Of a stretch of DNA of 64,000 nt, positions 1-8,200 are shown piece after piece (position 1 is the first letter of the stretch; each line of letters opens with the position of its first letter). The notes beneath the pieces are model-generated. The model was given only the letters and a program-made list of their open reading frames with translations. It was not told the origin of the DNA and ran no database searches. The stretch lies in NCBI RefSeq assembly GCF_028583725.1, contig NZ_CP110680.1, positions 2,666,001 to 2,730,000 of the forward strand, written 5' to 3'. A program made the position numbers and the translations under genes. Source of the DNA: Cellulomonas fimi. Its GTDB lineage: Bacteria > Actinomycetota > Actinomycetes > Actinomycetales > Cellulomonadaceae.

Positions 1-160
1 CGCCCTCCTTGCGGAGGAACTCCATCGCGCTCACGCCGTCGGCCACGACCCACAGGCGGTTGCGCACCTTGTTGTGCTCGAACGCCTCCCGCGTCATGAG
101 GACGTCGCCCGGGTCGTCCTCGACGAGCAGGACGTCGATGACCTTGGAGCTGGTGGGCAC
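1..160 (-). CDS. Response regulator receiver protein, N-terminal part (cut by window edge)
   Basis: The first 53 codons of a CheY/Rcp1-type receiver domain are visible; the gene runs off the left edge. The GTG start at 160 is preceded by GGAGATCCC, a good ribosome binding site. The E-D-D acidic cluster in VLLVEDDPGD (residues 14–16), which binds Mg2+ in receivers, is present. The phospho-acceptor Asp lies outside the window. The gene begins 11 nt after the stop of the histidine kinase gene on the same strand, so it is probably cotranscribed and a phosphotransfer partner of that kinase. Small stand-alone receivers of this Rcp1 type often pair with phytochrome-like kinases. Partner assignment is inference from position. 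Confidence 0.85.
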   Translation of the reverse strand, partial: MPTSSKVIDVLLVEDDPGDVLMTREAFEHNKVRNRLWVVADGVSAMEFLRKEG

Positions 161-171
161 GGGATCTCCGA

Positions 172-1755
172 TCAGGCGGTGGGTGCGTCCGTCGCCGGTG
201 CGGGCAACGTCCAGAGGATACGGGTGCCGACGTCGTCCGACGGCTCGATCCAGATCCGGCCACCGTGGAACTCGACGATCTTCTTGCACAGCGCGAGCCC
301 GATGCCGGTGCCCTCGTAGACGTCCTTGGCGTGCAGCCGCTGGAAGATGACGAACACGCGCTCGGCGTACTGCGGGTCGATCCCGATGCCGTTGTCGCGG
401 CACTCGATCTCCCACTCGTCGCCGACCTGGCGGGCCGCGACGTGCACGTGGGGCGGCCGGTCGGGCGCGCGGAACTTCACCGCGTTGCCGACGACGTTCT
501 GGAAGAGCTGCACGAGCAGCGCCTCCTCGCCGCGCACGGTCGGCAGCGGGTCGTGCGTCACGACCGCGCCCGTCTCGTCGATGCGTTCCGCGAGGTTGTC
601 GACGGCCTCCGCGAGCGCGGCCTCGAGGTCGACGTCGCTCACCTCGCCGCCGTGCCGGCCGACGCGCGAGAAGCCCAGCAGGTCGTTGATCAGCCGCTGC
701 ATGCGCTTGGCGCCGTCGACCGCGAAGTCGATGTACTGGTCGGCGCGCTCGTCGAGCTGACCGCCGTAGCGCTTCTGCAGCAGCTGCGTGAAGCTCGCGA
801 CCTTGCGCAGCGGCTCCTGCAGGTCGTGCGACGCGACGTACGCGAACTGCTCCAGGTCACGGTTCGACCGGCGCAGCTCCTCGGCCTGGGCGGTGAGCTG
901 GTCGTGCGCCTCGGCGATCTCCGCCCGCGACTGCTCGACCGCCCGGACCTCCGTGACGAGCGCGACGCGCATGCGCTCGACGTCGTCCGCGAGGTCCGCG
1001 ATCTCGCCCGGCCCCGTGGTGTCGACGGGGTGCGCGAGTTCGCCGGTCGCGACCGCACGCGCGTCGGCGGCGAGATCGCCGAGCGGTTCCAGGACCCACC
1101 GCCGCAGCGCCACCCACAGCGCGACCCCGACACCGATCGCCGCGACCACGAGCAGGACGACGGACAGCGCGCCGACGAGCATCCACCGGGAGAGCTCGTC
1201 GACGGCCTCGGCGCGTCGGTCGCGCAGCAGGGAGATGTACGCCTCGGCCTCGACGCGGGCCTCGTCGAACAGCTGCCGGCCGGCCTCGATCTCCTCGGTG
1301 GTCACCGCCCCGGTGCCCTCCGCGGCGACGCGAGCCATCGTCGGCTGCGCGAACTCCTCGTTCCACCGAGCACCGGCGTCGGCCGCCGCCTGCGCGGCGG
1401 CGGCGAGGTCGGGCTCGGCGCCCCGCTCGCGCTCGCGCTCGGCGAGGACGCGGAACGAGAGGTCGTCGGCCTGCGCGCGCTCGTAGGGCTCGAGCGTGAC
1501 CTCGTCGCCGGTGAGCGCGTACCCGCGGACCGACGTCTCGGCGTCGATGAGCTGGATGTACGCGCCGTCGGCCTGGGTGATGGCCTCGAAGTACGTCTGG
1601 GTCACCGCCTCCTGCCGCTCGACGACGCGTGCGAGGACGACGACGGCACCCACGACGACGACGCCGAGGACGGTCGCAGCGGTGACGAGCAGCGTGAGCA
1701 GGCGGCGCCGGAGCGTCACCCGCCCCCGCACGGGGGTGGGGGCCGGTGCGTTCAT
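172..1755 (-). CDS. CHASE3/HAMP sensor histidine kinase
   Basis: Membrane sensor kinase of 527 aa. In order: a membrane segment near residues 18–40, an extracytoplasmic CHASE3-like helical sensor (~40–190), a second membrane segment (~195–220), a HAMP linker, a short coiled coil, a HisKA domain with H-box ASHDLQEPLRK, and a HATPase_c domain with N-box QNVVGNAVKF, G1 CRDNGIGID and G2 EGTGIGLAL. All catalytic motifs look intact. The ATG at 1755 overlaps the stop of the SpoIIE gene (ATGA), so the two are translationally coupled; an in-frame GTG at 1764 is possible but less likely. No DNA-binding output regulator is encoded beside it, so output may run through the phosphatase protein. The stimulus is unknown. 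Confidence 0.9.
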   Translation of the reverse strand: MNAPAPTPVRGRVTLRRRLLTLLVTAATVLGVVVVGAVVVLARVVERQEAVTQTYFEAITQADGAYIQLIDAETSVRGYALTGDEVTLEPYERAQADDLSFRVLAERERERGAEPDLAAAAQAAADAGARWNEEFAQPTMARVAAEGTGAVTTEEIEAGRQLFDEARVEAEAYISLLRDRRAEAVDELSRWMLVGALSVVLLVVAAIGVGVALWVALRRWVLEPLGDLAADARAVATGELAHPVDTTGPGEIADLADDVERMRVALVTEVRAVEQSRAEIAEAHDQLTAQAEELRRSNRDLEQFAYVASHDLQEPLRKVASFTQLLQKRYGGQLDERADQYIDFAVDGAKRMQRLINDLLGFSRVGRHGGEVSDVDLEAALAEAVDNLAERIDETGAVVTHDPLPTVRGEEALLVQLFQNVVGNAVKFRAPDRPPHVHVAARQVGDEWEIECRDNGIGIDPQYAERVFVIFQRLHAKDVYEGTGIGLALCKKIVEFHGGRIWIEPSDDVGTRILWTLPAPATDAPTA

Positions 1756-2996
1756 GCACCCCACCCGAGCAGGACGACCGCGGCGTCGTCGACGAGGTCG
1801 CCGCCGTGCAGCGCGCGCACCTCGTGCAGCACGCGCTCGACGAGGTCCACGTCGTCGCCGTCACCGTCGCCGTCCCGGGGGGCGGAGGACGGCCGGCGCT
1901 CGGCCGCGAGCACCCGGTCCACGGCCGCGAGCAGCCCCGCCTTGCCCACGCGCTCGGGGCCGCCGTGCACGGTCGCCTCGAGCAGCCCGTCGGTGTACAT
2001 GAGGATGCGCCACGTGCCGTCGAGCTCGAGACGTTCGGGCTCCCAGCCGCCGGCGACCGGGATGCCGAGCGCGCGGCCCCGGCGCTGCGTCGGCAGGAGG
2101 GCCGACGGCGGACCGAGCAGGAACGGCACGGGGTGGCCCGCCTGGTAGAGGTCGGCGCTGGTCCGGTCCGCGGCCACGACCAGCATGGTCGCGGTCGTGA
2201 ACACCTCCGGACGGGCCCGCTCGAACGCGAGCACGCGCTCCAGCAGCCCGAGGATCTCCCCCGCCGGCGTCCCCGCGAGCACGAGGGTGCGCCACGCGGT
2301 GCGCAGCGTCGCCCCGAGCGCGGCCTCGTCGGGGCCGTGACCGCACACGTCCCCGACCAGCGCGAGCACGCGACCGTCGGGCAGCTCCACCACGTCGTAG
2401 AAGTCGCCCCCGAGGAGACCGTCGCGTCCCGCGCGGTAACCCACGCGGACCTCGAGACCGCCGTCCCGCACGGCCGGCGTCGGCAGCAGCGCGCGCTCGA
2501 GCCGGGTCGTCTCCTCCGCGCGGACCAGGCTGCGGTACAGCGCGCGGTCGGTCTCCTCCAGGCGGCGACGCTGGACGGCGTACCGCACGGAGCGGGACAG
2601 CAGCTCGCCGTCGACCTCGCCCTTGACGAGGTAGTCCTGCGCCCCGGCGGCGACCGCCTGGACGCCGGCGTCGGCGCCCGCGAGTCCTGTCAGGACCACG
2701 ACCGCGGGCGCACCCGCGCGCAGCAGCCGTTCGAGCGCGCCGATCCCCATCGCGTCGGGCAGGCCGAGGTCGAGGAGCACGCAGTCGACGTCGAGGCGTT
2801 CGAGCGCCTCGTCGAGGGAGCGCACCCAGACGAGGTCGACCGGCAGGCCGGCGTCGCTCAGGTGCTCCCGGACGAGGAGCGCGTCGCCGTCGTCGTCCTC
2901 GACGAGGAGGATCCGGACGAGGCCGTCCCGGGAGCCCCCGGGACCGGGCGTGGCGGTGCCGCGGGCGTCGTCGCCCGCGGTCGTCGCGTAGGTCAC
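1752..2996 (-). CDS. Receiver–PP2C (SpoIIE/RsbU-type) serine phosphatase
   Basis: Protein of 414 aa with an N-terminal receiver domain (~25–145: acidic VEDDDGD, phospho-acceptor Asp in VLLDLGLPD, conserved Lys in YLVKGEV), a helical linker, and a C-terminal PP2C/SpoIIE domain (~190–414) with the metal-binding motifs GGDFYDV, GDVCGHG, YTDGLLEA and DDAAVVLL. Such proteins dephosphorylate anti-sigma-factor antagonists, so phosphorylation by the neighbouring kinase could feed a partner-switching pathway. No anti-sigma factor or antagonist gene lies in the window. GTG start at 2996 has an AGGAG site 8 nt upstream. It is the first gene of a three-gene minus-strand operon. Confidence 0.9.
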   Translation of the reverse strand: MTYATTAGDDARGTATPGPGGSRDGLVRILLVEDDDGDALLVREHLSDAGLPVDLVWVRSLDEALERLDVDCVLLDLGLPDAMGIGALERLLRAGAPAVVVLTGLAGADAGVQAVAAGAQDYLVKGEVDGELLSRSVRYAVQRRRLEETDRALYRSLVRAEETTRLERALLPTPAVRDGGLEVRVGYRAGRDGLLGGDFYDVVELPDGRVLALVGDVCGHGPDEAALGATLRTAWRTLVLAGTPAGEILGLLERVLAFERARPEVFTTATMLVVAADRTSADLYQAGHPVPFLLGPPSALLPTQRRGRALGIPVAGGWEPERLELDGTWRILMYTDGLLEATVHGGPERVGKAGLLAAVDRVLAAERRPSSAPRDGDGDGDDVDLVERVLHEVRALHGGDLVDDAAVVLLGWGA

Positions 2997-3213
2997 GGGT
3001 CTCCTCTCGTCCGGCTGGGGGAAGCGTAGGCCCCGCGCGCCGTTCGCGCGTCCCGGTCACCGTGCAGGTCGCGGGCCTGCGTGCGCCGGTCGGTGCGAGA
3101 GGCCGTCGTCGTGGTGGACAATGGACGGCCGCTTTCGGCGCCCGTCGACCCGACCGGGCGCACGGGCGGCAGGTTCGAGCGGAGCACCGGCCCGCGGACG
3201 GAGGATCGCGCAC

Positions 3214-5463
3214 GTGGCAGGAATCGAGGCAGAGCTCGCCGCCGAGCAGCAGACGGTCGACGGGCTCTACGCGCGGCTCGACGACCTGCGCGCGCAGACG
3301 CGCGACCGCCTCGCCCGGGTCCGCCGGTCGGGCCCGTCGGGCTCGCCGCAGAACCGCAGCGAGCGCGACGCGTTCGCGACGCTGTACGAGGACCGCGTCG
3401 CGCAGCTCGAGGCCGTCGAGGAGCGGCTCGTGTTCGGCCGGCTCGACCTCGAGGACGGCGTCCGCCGGTACGTGGGCCGCATCGGGCTGACCGACGAGGA
3501 GCAGTCGCCGCTGCTCACCGACTGGCGCGCGCCCGCCGCGCAGCCGTTCTACCGGGCCACCGCCGCGCACCCCGACGGCGTCGTCCGTCGTCGCCATGTC
3601 GTCACGCGCGGCCGGACGGTCACCGGCGTCGAGGACGAGGTGCTCGACCTCGACCTGCTCGCAGAGGGTGACGACGCCCGCCTGACGGGCCTGTCCGGCG
3701 AGGGCGCGCTGCTCGCGGGGCTCGCCGCCGGGCGCACCGGCCGCATGGGTGACATCGTCGCGACCATCCAGGCCGAGCAGGACCGCATCATCCGTGACGA
3801 GCTGCAGGGGGCCCTCGTCGTGCAGGGCGGGCCCGGCACGGGCAAGACCGCGGTCGCGCTGCACCGCGCGGCGTACCTGCTGTACGCGCACCGGCGCGTC
3901 CTCGAGCGCTCGGGCGTGCTCCTCGTCGGTCCCAGCCGCACGTTCCTGCGCTACATCGACCAGGTGCTGCCGTCGCTCGGCGAGACCGGCGTGGTGACGA
4001 CGACCGTCGCCGAGCTCGTGCCCGGGCTCGTCGCCACCGGCGCGGAGCCCGAGGAGGTCGCGGAGCTCAAGGGGCGGGCCGTCATGGCGTCGGTCGTCGC
4101 GCGCGCGGTGCGGGACCGGCAGCGCGTGCCCGCCGAGGCGACGACCGTGCGCGTCGACGGACGGACGGTCGTCGTGCGCCCGCAGGACGTCGCGTCCGCG
4201 ATCGCCCGCGCCCGCCGCAACCACCGCCCGCACAACCTGGCGCGCGTCGGCTTCGTCCGGGACATGCTCGCGCGGCTCGCCGAGCAGTACGTGCAGCAGC
4301 TCGGTGGCGAGATCCCGCCCGACGAGCGCGGCGAGATCGTCGAGGAGCTGCGCACGACGCGGGAGATCCGCATCGCGCTCAACCTCGCGTGGATGCCGCT
4401 CACGCCCGAGAAGCTCGTCGCCGACCTGTGGGCCAAGCCGTGGCGGCTGGAGTCCGCCGCGCCGCAGCTCTCCCCCGCGCAGCGCCGGCTGCTCGCGCGC
4501 GACGCCGACGCCCCGTGGACGCCGGCCGACGTACCGCTGCTCGACGAGGCCGCCGAGCTGCTCGGCGAGGACGACCAGGCCGCCCGCGCGCAGGCCCGCG
4601 CCGCCGCGGAGCGCCGGCAGTCCGAGCTCGCGTACGCCCGGCAGGTGCTCGAGTCGACCGGCAGCGGCGCGCTCGTCTCGGCGGAGATGCTCGCCGACCG
4701 GTTCGCGTCGTCGGGCCCCGCGCTCACGACCGCCGAGCGCGCCGCGGCCGACCGCAGCTGGACCTACGGGCACGTCGTCGTCGACGAGGCGCAGGAGCTG
4801 TCGGCGATGGCCTGGCGTGCGCTGCTGCGCCGGGTGCCGACGCGGTCGCTCACCATCGTCGGTGACGTCGCGCAGACCACGGCGGCCGCGGGGGCACGCG
4901 ACTGGGCCCGCATGCTCGACCCCGTGCTCCGCTCGTCGTGGCGGCTCGCGGAGCTCACCGTCAACTACCGGACCCCGGCCGTCGTCGCGGACACCGCGCG
5001 GCGCGTCGCGGTCGCCGCCGGGCTGCCCGTGAGCCCGCTGACGTCGGCGCGCGACGTGCCGGACGCGCTCGTCGTCGAGCCCGTCGGTGCGGACGCGGTC
5101 GCCGCGACGGCGGCGCGGTACGCCGAGAAGGCCGTGACCGAGGTGTCCGACGCGGCGGGCGCGGGGCGCGTCGCGGTCATCGGTCGGCCCGAGCACCTCG
5201 CGCGCGTCCACGAGGCGCTGCGGGACGCCGGGACGCCCGCGGTGCTCGGCGCCGGTGCGTCGAGCGCCGACCTCGACGCATCGCTCGTGCTGCTCACCCC
5301 CCAGGAGGCCAAGGGCCTCGAGTTCGACGTGGTCGTCCTCGTCGAGCCCGCCGCCGTGCTCGCCGCCTCCGCGGGCGACCTCTACGTCGCGATGACCCGC
5401 CCGACCCGCGCGCTCCGCGTGCTGCACAGCGCACCGCTGCCGGCCGGCTGGTCGGTCGGCTGA
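3214..5463 (+). CDS. helR: UvrD/Rep-superfamily ATPase of the HelD/HelR RNA-polymerase-recycling type
   Basis: Protein of 749 aa resembling actinobacterial HelD/HelR, which pries stalled RNA polymerase off DNA and in Streptomyces gives rifamycin tolerance. Visible: an N-terminal coiled-coil arm (~1–70), then Walker A GGPGTGKTAVALHR (~200), DEAQEL Walker B (~520), and C-terminal motifs TPQEAKGLEFD and YVAMTRPTRAL. The length fits HelR better than UvrD or PcrA. The GTG at 3214 was chosen because GGAGG lies 9 nt upstream and the homologous N-terminus VAGIEAELAAEQ begins there; in-frame codons back to 3121 look non-coding. The 217-nt region upstream shows no rifamycin-associated element that I can recognise. 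It could also be named DNA helicase IV. Confidence 0.82.
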   Translation: MAGIEAELAAEQQTVDGLYARLDDLRAQTRDRLARVRRSGPSGSPQNRSERDAFATLYEDRVAQLEAVEERLVFGRLDLEDGVRRYVGRIGLTDEEQSPLLTDWRAPAAQPFYRATAAHPDGVVRRRHVVTRGRTVTGVEDEVLDLDLLAEGDDARLTGLSGEGALLAGLAAGRTGRMGDIVATIQAEQDRIIRDELQGALVVQGGPGTGKTAVALHRAAYLLYAHRRVLERSGVLLVGPSRTFLRYIDQVLPSLGETGVVTTTVAELVPGLVATGAEPEEVAELKGRAVMASVVARAVRDRQRVPAEATTVRVDGRTVVVRPQDVASAIARARRNHRPHNLARVGFVRDMLARLAEQYVQQLGGEIPPDERGEIVEELRTTREIRIALNLAWMPLTPEKLVADLWAKPWRLESAAPQLSPAQRRLLARDADAPWTPADVPLLDEAAELLGEDDQAARAQARAAAERRQSELAYARQVLESTGSGALVSAEMLADRFASSGPALTTAERAAADRSWTYGHVVVDEAQELSAMAWRALLRRVPTRSLTIVGDVAQTTAAAGARDWARMLDPVLRSSWRLAELTVNYRTPAVVADTARRVAVAAGLPVSPLTSARDVPDALVVEPVGADAVAATAARYAEKAVTEVSDAAGAGRVAVIGRPEHLARVHEALRDAGTPAVLGAGASSADLDASLVLLTPQEAKGLEFDVVVLVEPAAVLAASAGDLYVAMTRPTRALRVLHSAPLPAGWSVG

Positions 5464-5531
5464 CGCGTCGCGCGCGCGGGCGGCGCGTGTCCGAGGACCG
5501 GACCGTCTTGGGTCGCGGGCCGGACGGGGCG

Positions 5532-5537
5532 CACCAT
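5532..5537 (+). promoter_or_regulatory. Candidate -10 element (CACCAT), leaderless serA
   Basis: CACCAT is followed by 6 nt and then the GTG of serA. It matches only the second and last bases of TAnnnT. The spacing puts transcription start at the start codon. A weak AGGGA is the only ribosome-binding-like stretch. Confidence 0.4.
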
Positions 5538-5543
5538 AGGGAC

Positions 5544-6743
5544 GTGCCCAAGGCCCTGCTGCTCGAGAACCTCCACCCGCAGGCGCGCTCGATCCTCGAG
5601 TCCGCCGGCTACGACGTGACGACCCGCACGGGTGCGCTCGACGAGCACGAGCTCGTCGAGGCCCTGGAAGGGGTCCAGCTCCTCGGCATCCGCTCCAAGA
5701 CGCACGTCACGTCGGCGGTGCTCGAGCAGGCGACCGACCTCGTCGCGATCGGCGCCTACTGCATTGGCACCAACCAGATCGACCTCGCCGCCGCGGCGTC
5801 GCGCGGTGTCGCGACGTTCAACGCGCCGTTCTCGAACACCCGCTCGGTCGTCGAGATCGCGATCTCCGAGATCATCGCGCTGACCCGCCGCCTCACCGAG
5901 TTCGACCGGGCCATGCACGACGGTGTGTGGAACAAGTCGGCGACCGGCGCCCACGAGGTGCGCGGCCGGACGCTCGGCATCATCGGCTACGGCAACATCG
6001 GCACCCAGCTCTCGGTGCTCGCCGAGAACCTCGGCATGTCCGTCGTCTTCTACGACACGGCCGAGAAGCTCGCGCTCGGCAACGCGCGCCGCATGGACAC
6101 GCTCGACGAGCTCCTCGAGACCGCCGATGTCGTGACGCTGCACGTCGACGGCCGCAGCGGCAACGCGGGCCTGTTCGGCGCGAAGCAGTTCGCGCGCATG
6201 CGCCCGGGCGCCGTCTTCCTCAACCTGTCGCGCGGCTTCGTGGTCGACTACGCCGCCCTGCGCGACGCTGTCGTCTCGGGCCACGTGAGCGGCGCGGCCG
6301 TCGACGTCTTCCCCGTCGAGCCCAAGCGCAAGGGCGACCCGTTCGACTCCGAGCTGCGGGGCCTGCCGAACGTCATCCTCACGCCCCACACGGGCGGCTC
6401 GACCGAGGAGGCGCAGGAGGCCATCGGCCAGTTCGTCTCGAACAAGGTGCGCGACTACCTGTCGACCGGCTCGACGACGCTCAGCGTCAACGTGCCCAAC
6501 CTCGCGCTCGACCAGCCCCCGGGCGTGCACCGCCTCGCGTACCTGCACCACAACGTGCCGGGGGTCCTCGCCGCGGTGAACGCCACGCTCGCGGAGCACG
6601 GCGTGAACATCGAGGGCCAGCTCCTGGCCACCCGCGGCGACATCGGCTACGTCGTCACCGACGCCGGCTCCGCGGTCGACCAGGCCGTCGTCGACGCGCT
6701 CGCGTCGCGCCCCGAGACCGTGCGTCTGCGTCTGCTCTCCTAA
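5544..6743 (+). CDS. serA: D-3-phosphoglycerate dehydrogenase
   Basis: First enzyme of serine biosynthesis, oxidising 3-phosphoglycerate to 3-phosphohydroxypyruvate with NAD+. The 399-aa length and layout match the short, E. coli-type SerA. There is a substrate-binding lobe, a Rossmann lobe with GIIGYGNIG (~150), catalytic Arg in NLSRG, Glu in VFPVEP and His in LTPHTGGST, then an ACT domain (~325–399) for serine feedback. The ACT residues HHNVPGVLAAVN and GVNIEGQ are clear. The start GTG at 5544 gives the usual MPKALLLEN-like N-terminus. It stands alone between a helicase gene and a convergent DUF5302 gene, with a strong terminator behind it. Confidence 0.93.
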   Translation: MPKALLLENLHPQARSILESAGYDVTTRTGALDEHELVEALEGVQLLGIRSKTHVTSAVLEQATDLVAIGAYCIGTNQIDLAAAASRGVATFNAPFSNTRSVVEIAISEIIALTRRLTEFDRAMHDGVWNKSATGAHEVRGRTLGIIGYGNIGTQLSVLAENLGMSVVFYDTAEKLALGNARRMDTLDELLETADVVTLHVDGRSGNAGLFGAKQFARMRPGAVFLNLSRGFVVDYAALRDAVVSGHVSGAAVDVFPVEPKRKGDPFDSELRGLPNVILTPHTGGSTEEAQEAIGQFVSNKVRDYLSTGSTTLSVNVPNLALDQPPGVHRLAYLHHNVPGVLAAVNATLAEHGVNIEGQLLATRGDIGYVVTDAGSAVDQAVVDALASRPETVRLRLLS

Positions 6744-6778
6744 CGTCGTCGGGCGCCGCCGTCGCGAGCCGCCCGAGG

Positions 6779-6821
6779 ACGACGAAGGGCCCCGCCGGTC
6801 ATCGGCGGGGCCCTTCGTCGT
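6779..6821. terminator. Bidirectional hairpin terminator between serA and DUF5302
   Basis: A perfect 19-bp stem (6779–6797 pairing with 6803–6821, beginning ACGACGAAGGGCC) closes a 5-nt loop GTCAT. It sits between convergent serA and the minus-strand DUF5302 gene. No clear U tract follows, as is common in GC-rich actinobacteria. Confidence 0.85.
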
Positions 6822-6836
6822 GCGGTCGGGTAAGGC

Positions 6837-7034
6837 TCAGGACGAGCCGGACTTGCGCTGGAACCGGCGCTGGACCGGGCCCGACGTCTCCGACCCGTGG
6901 ACCTGACCGGTGTTCGCGGACCCCGCGGCCGTCCGGTGCTGCGCCGCCTTCTTGCGGTCGAGCGCCTCCCGGAACTTCGCCTTGGCGTCCTCGCTCACCG
7001 CCTCCGCTGCCGGCTTCGCGCTGTCGTTGCTCAT
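6837..7034 (-). CDS. Small DUF5302-type protein
   Basis: A 65-aa hydrophilic protein that resembles the DUF5302 family of actinobacteria, whose function is unknown. It has a charged helical middle (EDAKAKFREALDRKKAAQ, residues ~15–32) and a basic C-terminal tail ending RRFQRKSGSS. The ATG at 7034 follows GAGGAGACGCCG, a strong ribosome binding site. The sequence has no membrane segment, cysteine or enzyme motif. It is divergent from the aldo/keto reductase gene and convergent with serA. Its composition suggests a nucleic-acid- or protein-binding helper, but nothing in the sequence proves that. Confidence 0.75.
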   Translation of the reverse strand: MSNDSAKPAAEAVSEDAKAKFREALDRKKAAQHRTAAGSANTGQVHGSETSGPVQRRFQRKSGSS

Positions 7035-7158
7035 CGGCGTCTCCTCGGTTGTGCTCGGTCCGTCGACGCACCCGTGGGGCGCGTCGGTCCAGCCTCGCGG
7101 ACGGGGCGCGCCCGCGCCACCCGTTTGGGGCGCGAGGTGCCGCGCGGACCCGGCGGGG

Positions 7159-7164
7159 TACGGT
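7159..7164 (+). promoter_or_regulatory. -10 element TACGGT, leaderless aldo/keto reductase
   Basis: TACGGT fits TAnnnT and lies exactly 6 nt before the GTG start at 7171. No ribosome binding site precedes that GTG, which supports leaderless transcription. Confidence 0.55.
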
Positions 7165-7170
7165 CGGGCG

Positions 7171-8196
7171 GTGAGCGCCGCACCGCCGCCCCTGCCCCAC
7201 CGGCGCGCCGGCGGCCTGTCGCTGCCGGTCGTCTCGCTCGGGCTCTGGCAGAACCACGGCGAGGGCCGTCCGTTCGCGGAGCAGCGTGAGGTCGTGCTGC
7301 ACGCCGTCGACCGCGGCGTCGTCCACCTGGACCTCGCGAACAACTACGGCCCGCCGCCGTTCGCGGCGGAGGAGACCGTCGGGCGGCTGCTCGCCGGGGA
7401 CCTGCGCGGCCACCGGCACGAGCTCGTCGTCACCACGAAAGCCGGCTACCGGGCCTGGCCGGGACCGTACGGCGAGCACGGGTCGGCGAAGTACCTGCGG
7501 GCCTCGCTCGACGAGTCGCTCCGGCGGCTCGGCGTCGATGCGGTCGACGTGTTCTACAGCCACCGCTACGACCCGGCGACACCGCTCGAGGAGACGATCG
7601 GAGCGCTCGGCGCCGCGGTCCGGTCGGGCAAGGCGGTGCACGTCGGCATCTCGTCCTACTCGGCGGACCGCACGCGCGAGGCCCTCGACGTCGCCGACGG
7701 GCTCGGGGTCCGGCTGGCGGTGCACCAGCCCGCCTACTCGATCCTCAACCGGTGGGTCGAGGCGCCCGGTGCCGACGGGCGTGCGCTGCTCGACGTGGCC
7801 GGCGACGCCGGGATGGCCGTCGTCGCGTTCTCCCCGCTGGCCCAGGGCATGCTCACGTCGCGCTACCTCGACGGGGTCCCCGCCGACTCGCGGGCGGCGC
7901 GCGGCGGGCCGCTGCGCCCCGAGTGGCTGACGCCCGCGGTGCTCCACCACGTGCGCGCGCTCGACGCCGTCGCACGCGCCGGCGGCCGGACGCTGCCGCA
8001 GCTCGCGCTCGCCTGGGTGCTGCGCGACCCGCGGGTCACGTCCGTGCTCGTCGGCGCTCGCACGGTCGCTCAGCTCGACGACAACCTCGCTGCCGCGACC
8101 GCGGCCCCCCTCGGCGACGACGAGCTCGCCGCCGTCGACGCCCACGCCGTCGACGCGGGTATCAACCTCTGGGGGCCGCGGTCCAGCAACCGCTGA
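7171..8196 (+). CDS. Aldo/keto reductase (YghZ/Kv-beta-like)
   Basis: NADPH-dependent carbonyl reductase of 341 aa, closest in pattern to L-glyceraldehyde-3-phosphate reductase YghZ (E. coli 346 aa). Conserved motifs include SLGLWQNHGEG near the N-terminus, the catalytic Asp and Tyr in DLANNYGPP (~50), Lys in TTKAGYR (~90) and His in YSHRYD (~130). The NADPH-binding end LAWVLRDPRVTSVLVGARTV is also present. The GTG at 7171 was chosen for the matching N-terminus and the TACGGT hexamer 6 nt upstream. It ends 4 nt before the stop of the convergent S9 peptidase gene. Probable role: detoxification of triose or methylglyoxal-type aldehydes; the exact substrate is uncertain. Confidence 0.87.
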   Translation: MSAAPPPLPHRRAGGLSLPVVSLGLWQNHGEGRPFAEQREVVLHAVDRGVVHLDLANNYGPPPFAAEETVGRLLAGDLRGHRHELVVTTKAGYRAWPGPYGEHGSAKYLRASLDESLRRLGVDAVDVFYSHRYDPATPLEETIGALGAAVRSGKAVHVGISSYSADRTREALDVADGLGVRLAVHQPAYSILNRWVEAPGADGRALLDVAGDAGMAVVAFSPLAQGMLTSRYLDGVPADSRAARGGPLRPEWLTPAVLHHVRALDAVARAGGRTLPQLALAWVLRDPRVTSVLVGARTVAQLDDNLAAATAAPLGDDELAAVDAHAVDAGINLWGPRSSNR

Positions 8197-8200
8197 CGCC

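Noticed and set aside
3001..3213. Rifamycin-associated element upstream of the HelR-type gene
   Set aside because: A partly symmetric GGGGAAGCGTAGGCCCC was noticed near 3018, but it does not fit the element well enough to claim.
1861..5427. Minus-strand open frame of 1188 codons opposite the helicase gene
   Set aside because: Antisense shadow of the HelR-type gene that also runs out of frame through the SpoIIE gene; no ribosome binding site or motif.
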